DNA of 64,000 bases from Cohaesibacter intestini (GTDB lineage Bacteria; Pseudomonadota; Alphaproteobacteria; Rhizobiales; Cohaesibacteraceae), in the NCBI RefSeq assembly GCF_003324485.1, contig NZ_QODK01000001.1, positions 1,054,001 through 1,118,000 on the forward strand, in the 5' to 3' direction. The notes beneath the pieces were generated by a model. The model was not told the origin of the DNA. It saw only the letters and a list, made by a program, of their open reading frames with translations, and searched no databases. Of the stretch, positions 59,856 to 64,000 are shown in pieces. The position numbers were made by a program, and so were the translations under genes. Every line of letters starts with the position of its first letter. The stretch's first letter is position 1.

Positions 59856-61004
59856 TCAGTCTTCTTGGCGTTTTGCATGCTCGTCGTCGATGACCTCCTG
59901 CGGGAACTGGCTCATGAAGCAACAGCAGACGCCTTCATCGATCATGGTGCGTGGCCCGTGGGGATGGGCAATATGCTTGTAGATGCCATGGCTGTGCCCG
60001 TGGGAATGGTCATGGCCGTGACCATGAGAGTGCCCGTGATGATCATGATGATCGTGGGAGTGGCCGTGATCATGGTGCCCGTGGTCATGAGAGTGATCAT
60101 GTGAGTGATCGTGATCATGATTGCCCTTGGCTTCGTCATCATCCGGATCGGTGAATTCGGCATGATGGTGATGGATTTCCACTTCGCCGCGGGCCAAGCG
60201 TTCCTTGAAGGACCCCATCAAATCAAAAGTCTCGGTCAGCTTGCCGCTGCGGGCCTCTTCGATCCGTTCGACAAAGGTGTCGATAACGTGATCCTGATCC
60301 TTCAGATAATGGGCCTTGTAGAAGCTCACATCCGGATTGTCGCCAGCGACCTTGTCGACATAATTATAGATGCGGTCAATCAGACGGCCGGTAAACAGGA
60401 AATATGGGGCCACAACAACCTTTTTGAAGCCAAGCTTGAGGGCCATTTCCAGACCACGGCCGACGGACGGGTAGGTGACGCCGGAATAGACAGTTTCCGA
60501 CCAGCCAAAGCCCATATCTTCCGAGACGATGCGGGTCAGGCGGGCGGCTTCGGCATTGGCCATGGTGTCGGAGGTGCCGCGACCGACCACCACCAGCATG
60601 GTGTCATAGAGATCGCCATCATGGACGTGATCCTTGCCGAGTGCTTCAAGAATGCGGACCTTGAAGGCTTCGATCATTTGCGGATGCAGGGCCAGTTCGC
60701 GGCCATATTGGATCGTAACGCCGGGATGCTTGTCCTGATAGGTGGTCAGGACGGACGGGATGTCGTTTTTCGCGTGAGTGGCGGCGAACAACATGCCGGG
60801 AACGGCGGTAATCTCGGTCACACCTGCCTTGATCAGTGCATCGAGCCCCATGTGAATGTTGGGGGCTGAATATTCCAGAAAGCCATATTCGACGGGGAGA
60901 TCCGGGTAACGTGTGCGGATGCCTTTGGCAAGGAGACTGAATTCTTCTTCTGCTGATTTGGCGCGGCTGCCGTGGCCGCAAATCATGATACCATGTTTTG
61001 GCAT
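59856..61004 (-). CDS. cbiX: Sirohydrochlorin cobaltochelatase CbiX, long form
   Basis: 382 aa. It inserts cobalt into sirohydrochlorin in B12 synthesis. Two CbiX-type halves: residues 1-125 with HGIMICGHGSRAKSAEEEF (metal-binding His) and 130-270 with VVVGRGTSDTMANAE and YFLFTGRLIDRI. A tail from about 290 has more than 25 His, largely in HDH/HSH/HGH repeats, then EGVCCCFMSQFPQEVIDDE, a Cys cluster that in long CbiX proteins can hold an Fe-S centre. The start at 61004 gives MPKHG; the frame opens 18 codons earlier. It stands alone, without other cobalamin genes in the window. Confidence 0.88.
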   Translation of the reverse strand: MPKHGIMICGHGSRAKSAEEEFSLLAKGIRTRYPDLPVEYGFLEYSAPNIHMGLDALIKAGVTEITAVPGMLFAATHAKNDIPSVLTTYQDKHPGVTIQYGRELALHPQMIEAFKVRILEALGKDHVHDGDLYDTMLVVVGRGTSDTMANAEAARLTRIVSEDMGFGWSETVYSGVTYPSVGRGLEMALKLGFKKVVVAPYFLFTGRLIDRIYNYVDKVAGDNPDVSFYKAHYLKDQDHVIDTFVERIEEARSGKLTETFDLMGSFKERLARGEVEIHHHHAEFTDPDDDEAKGNHDHDHSHDHSHDHGHHDHGHSHDHHDHHGHSHGHGHDHSHGHSHGIYKHIAHPHGPRTMIDEGVCCCFMSQFPQEVIDDEHAKRQED

Positions 61005-61349
61005 TGTCCTGCCTTTTTTGGATGGGCGTTCTACTGAGCTATGGGAGACGCATGGCACAGCATTCTGACGGGATGCTGACGAACCGCCATCGGTTCTGGC
61101 GATATGCGGATAACAAGTCAGACAGATCTTGTCCTATGTCTATAGGCGTTGGGAAGGGGCAATTGCAAGCGGTCAAATGGCGGAGCTTGCCTGATCGCTG
61201 GCCGGCTTGATTGGGATTGTGCAAGTCCTTTCCAACGCTTGCACTGATCGCGCGTCATGCTAGTGTTCCTGCCAGACTGATTTGATCCACAAAGGGGCTT
61301 GATCGCGCGCGCTGATCATTCCCTCTGGGCGAAGAAAGGGGCCGTTGGC
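61005..61349. other. Divergent intergenic region between cbiX and moeA
   Basis: 345 bp without a gene. I looked for a cobalamin riboswitch B12 box on the minus strand and did not find one. Promoters for both genes should be here, but none is convincing. Confidence 0.4.
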
Positions 61350-62594
61350 ATGGCTGAGGAAAAGACCGCACCGATGGGCAAGGGCTTGATGGCGCTGGAA
61401 GAGGCGCAGAGCAAGATTTTGGCCTCGGTCTCGCCCTTGTCGGAGCATGAAGCGGTCGCGCTCGGCGATGGGCTGGACCGGGTTTTGGCCGAAGCGGTGT
61501 CGGCGGCTGTTGACATGCCGCCATGGGACAATAGCGCCATGGATGGTTATGCGGTGCGCAGCGAGATGCTGTCGCAAGTTGGCCCAATCCGTCTGCCGGT
61601 TCTTCAGCGTATTCCGGCGGGATATGTCGGCGAGGCGATGGAGGCGGAAACGGCGGCGCGCATTTTTACCGGCGCAGCAGTGCCTGATGGTGTCGATGCG
61701 GTGGTGATGCAGGAAAACTGCACTTTGGAAGATGGCTTTGTGTGCTTTGACGGGCCAGTAAAGGCGGGCAACAATATCCGCCGGACGGGGGAAAGCGTCG
61801 CCAAGGGGGGGCGGATCCTTGAGGCGGGTGTGAAGCTTGGCCCGGCCCATATCGGGCTGGCGGCATCCGTCGGGGTCGGCTCTTTGTCGGTGGTCCGTCG
61901 GCTGAAAGTGGCTGTGCTGTCGACCGGGGATGAGTTGCGTGATCCTGGTGAGCCGCTGGGGCCGGGGCAGATCTACAATTCCAACCATGCGGCCCTGATT
62001 GCCTTGTTGACCCGGATGCAATGCGACATTGTTGATCTGGGCTGTGTGGCTGATGAACCGAATAGCACGCGCCGTGCTTTGGAGCAGGCGGCAAAGGCAG
62101 CCGATCTGGTGGTGACGTCGGGCGGTGTGTCGGTTGGCGAGGAAGATCACGTCAAGGATGCGGTCCTTGCTCTGGGGTCGCTCGATTTGTGGAAGTTGAA
62201 CATCAAGCCGGGCAAGCCGCTGGCCTTTGGCTGGCTGGGGGCGGTGCCCTTTGTCGGGCTGCCGGGCAATCCGGTCTCGGCCTATGTCACATTTCTTCTG
62301 ATCTGTGCGCCCTTGATCCGCAAGATGCAGGGCCGGTCGGACAGTTTGCCTGCTGCTTCCAAGATTGCTTTGGGCTTTGATCAGGGCAAGGTCAGCATGC
62401 GGCGGGACTTTGTCCGCGTGCGGGTGGCGGACAATGGAAAGGGCGCGCAGGAACTGGTGCCTTTTCCCCATCAGGGGTCAGCGGTGATGGTCAGTGTCTT
62501 CTGGGCTGACGGGTTGGCGGCTTTGCCGGACGGTGTCCTGTCACGAAAAGGGGATCTGGTTGACTATTTCTCCTTTGATCGCTTGCTCGGCTGA
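61350..62594 (+). CDS. moeA: Molybdopterin molybdenumtransferase MoeA
   Basis: 414 aa. It inserts molybdate into adenylyl-molybdopterin. It shows WDNSAMDGYAVR, RIFTGAAVPDGVDAVVMQE, the MoCF-binding TSGGVSVGEEDHVKD and GLPGNPVSAYVTF. AAAGGGG lies 8 nt before ATG 61350 (open frame from 61299). It is convergent with the next gene, the stops being adjacent. Confidence 0.93.
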   Translation: MAEEKTAPMGKGLMALEEAQSKILASVSPLSEHEAVALGDGLDRVLAEAVSAAVDMPPWDNSAMDGYAVRSEMLSQVGPIRLPVLQRIPAGYVGEAMEAETAARIFTGAAVPDGVDAVVMQENCTLEDGFVCFDGPVKAGNNIRRTGESVAKGGRILEAGVKLGPAHIGLAASVGVGSLSVVRRLKVAVLSTGDELRDPGEPLGPGQIYNSNHAALIALLTRMQCDIVDLGCVADEPNSTRRALEQAAKAADLVVTSGGVSVGEEDHVKDAVLALGSLDLWKLNIKPGKPLAFGWLGAVPFVGLPGNPVSAYVTFLLICAPLIRKMQGRSDSLPAASKIALGFDQGKVSMRRDFVRVRVADNGKGAQELVPFPHQGSAVMVSVFWADGLAALPDGVLSRKGDLVDYFSFDRLLG

Positions 62595-63053
62595 TCAGAG
62601 GCTATCGGCTTGGCGCAGGCCAGTGAAGCAAAGCCGGATCTGACGCTGATGACGGTGAGCGCGATGCTCGATGAGATAGATGCCCTGCCATTGGCCAAGC
62701 AGCATCTGCCCGTGATCAACGGGGATGGTTTCACTGACTGATGTGAGCGCGGTTTTCAGATGGGCAGGCATATCGTCCGGTCCTTCATAGGAATGGACAT
62801 AATGGCGCCCCTGTGGTGCCAGATCTTCGAGATAGCTTAGCAAATCGTCCTGCACGGTCGGATCGGCATTTTCCTGAATGGTGAGGGACGCTGATGTGTG
62901 CTGGATGAATAGGGTCACCGTGCCGGAGATGGCCCCTATGGATTGCAGCCAGTCTGCCACTGGACGGGTGATGATCTGGATGCTCTTGGCACCGGTCTGA
63001 AAGGACAGGCTGTCATGAATCACATCAAAGTGGGTGTTGGGGGCGGCTGGCAT
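62595..63053 (-). CDS. YjbQ/UPF0047 family protein
   Basis: About 152 aa. Family marks are GTVTLFIQHTSASLTIQENADPTVQDDLLSYLEDLAP and the C-terminal GQWQGIYLIEHRAHRHQRQI. E. coli YjbQ has weak thiamine-phosphate synthase activity, but the true role is not settled. I chose ATG 63053, which has GAGGAAA upstream; ATGs at 63068 and 63113 are alternatives. Confidence 0.88.
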   Translation of the reverse strand: MPAAPNTHFDVIHDSLSFQTGAKSIQIITRPVADWLQSIGAISGTVTLFIQHTSASLTIQENADPTVQDDLLSYLEDLAPQGRHYVHSYEGPDDMPAHLKTALTSVSETIPVDHGQMLLGQWQGIYLIEHRAHRHQRQIRLCFTGLRQADSL

Positions 63054-63137
63054 CGGCTGTTTCCTCATTCCTTTAACAGAATGAGCGCACTCTAGGCCCG
63101 TTTGCTGCCCCAAGACAAGGAGGGTGACAAGGTGGGC

Positions 63138-64000
63138 CTAGAGGATGATGCCATCCCGAAAGGGGTCGGACGGATCAAAGATCAGCTTCGTCTCGGCCAT
63201 GATATAGGCCTGTCCGGTGATCTGCGGGATGATCCCTCCCGCTTGGCCGGGCTGATAGGAGAGCTGATAATGAGAGCCGATGATGCTTTCCTGCTGGATC
63301 TCTTCCCCCGGTGCCAATCGGTCATCGGCTGCCAGGCAGGCAAGCCGGGCCGAGCTGCCCGTGCCGCAAGGGGAGCGATCGTAAGTGTCGTCCGGGCATA
63401 GGACAAAATTCCTGCTGTGTATGTCCGGTTTGGGCGATGGGCCCTGGAAGATCACATGATCGACCTCTATCCCGGTTTGATCGGCTTGCTGGCGTTCATT
63501 GATCGCTGTGCGGATTGAAATCGCTGTGTCTGTCAGTGCGCGCAGGTTGGATGGCTCCACGGCAACAGGGCTGGGATCGATGATGTAGAACCAGTTGCCG
63601 CCATAGGCAATGTCGCCTGTGATGGTGCCCAAATCATCAAGCGTTATGCTGACATCCTTGGCCACGCGGCGGCTTTCAATGTTGCGCACGGTGACGGTGT
63701 TGCGGTCTGTCAGGGTGACTTCGACGATGCCTGCCGGAGTTTCGATCCGGTGGGTGCCGATGTCGATCCGACCCAAATGGGCCAAGGTGACGGCCAGACC
63801 GATGGTGCCGTGACCGCACATGCCAAGCACTGCACCAGCGTCAAAATAGATCACACCAGTGACGCAGCTTTCGTCGGTTGGCTCAACCAACAAGGCCCCG
63901 ACCATGGCCGGTTGTCCGCGTGGTTCCATCATGATCGCGCGATAAAGCGCCTGATGGTCGGTGGCCAGACGCTGAGCGCGATCTGAAAGCGACCCGGATC
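63138..64000 (-). CDS. Proline racemase / 4-hydroxyproline epimerase family, N-terminus missing
   Basis: About 287 residues are visible; the frame remains open to the window end (family ~330-340 aa). Both catalytic cysteines are present: MCGHGTIG and DRSPCGTGSSAR. This argues for an epimerase or racemase rather than trans-3-hydroxyproline dehydratase, where the first Cys is replaced by Ser or Thr. YDRSPCGTG, GGNWFYII and GTHRIETPAGIV are family features. No hydroxyproline catabolic genes are visible on this side. Confidence 0.9.
   Translation of the reverse strand, partial: SGSLSDRAQRLATDHQALYRAIMMEPRGQPAMVGALLVEPTDESCVTGVIYFDAGAVLGMCGHGTIGLAVTLAHLGRIDIGTHRIETPAGIVEVTLTDRNTVTVRNIESRRVAKDVSITLDDLGTITGDIAYGGNWFYIIDPSPVAVEPSNLRALTDTAISIRTAINERQQADQTGIEVDHVIFQGPSPKPDIHSRNFVLCPDDTYDRSPCGTGSSARLACLAADDRLAPGEEIQQESIIGSHYQLSYQPGQAGGIIPQITGQAYIMAETKLIFDPSDPFRDGIIL

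Noticed and set aside
60000-60170. Tandem DNA repeat of GATCATGATGATC type
   Set aside because: It is the codon-level reflection of the His/Asp-rich tail of CbiX, not an independent repeat element.
61005-61349. Cobalamin riboswitch before cbiX
   Set aside because: No B12-box-like sequence or typical folding segments could be found on the minus strand upstream of the gene.

Overview
The window looks like an alphaproteobacterial chromosome, most likely of the Hyphomicrobiales (Rhizobiales). The evidence is the gene order mdh-sucCD-sucA-sucB-lpd, an F1-only atpHAGDC operon, the run rlmH-envC-ctpA-yibQ-rppH, the block proB-proA-nadD-rsfS next to obgE-rpmA-rplU, and an L21 protein with the long C-terminal extension seen in that order. 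A marine Cohaesibacter- or Stappia-like organism would fit, but this is a guess from gene content and moderate GC.

Layout. 1-2562: end of a class II fructose-bisphosphate aldolase gene and two Inh/Omp19-type lipoproteins. 2924-13946: zapE and the TCA block (malate dehydrogenase, succinyl-CoA synthetase, 2-oxoglutarate dehydrogenase E1/E2/E3, with a small four-helix membrane protein between E2 and E3). Long hairpins lie at several junctions of this block. 14038-18848: a secreted hypothetical, xerC, a transaldolase-like gene and priA. 19071-23973: F1 ATP synthase. 24060-36471: a long minus-strand housekeeping stretch (rppH, yibQ, ctpA, envC, rlmH, rsfS, nadD, proA, proB, obgE, two acetyltransferases, rpmA, rplU).

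36966-43142: a tRNA-Ser(CGA) gene whose 3' end is the attachment site of a 6.1-kb integrative element. An 18-bp direct repeat bounds it. It carries a P4-type integrase, an AlpA-like regulator, three small genes joined by TAATG overlaps (the last encodes a protein with two apparent winged helices), three 22-bp iterons directly beyond that gene, a repeat-rich non-coding stretch, and two AT-richer cargo genes: a signal-peptide protein and an NYN-domain (PIN-like) nuclease behind two GC-rich hairpins. It has no capsid, tail or conjugation genes and resembles a phage satellite or mini integrative plasmid. This is the most novel part of the window.

43635-58030: accessory metabolism. After an RTX-type calcium-binding protein come a LacI regulator, a sugar ABC transporter (permease, binding protein, double ATPase, second permease) and dhaK-dhaL. 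Together they look like uptake and phosphorylation of a small ketose or polyol. Next are an SMP-30 lactonase/SDR pair, a divergent LysR regulator and an aldo/keto reductase. Two matching GTTGA-N7-TCAAC palindromes flank the LysR gene and suggest a small regulon. 58110-64000: a short di-heme c-type cytochrome with a secreted partner, a CbiX chelatase with a histidine-rich tail, moeA, a YjbQ-family protein and a proline racemase/hydroxyproline epimerase gene cut by the window end.
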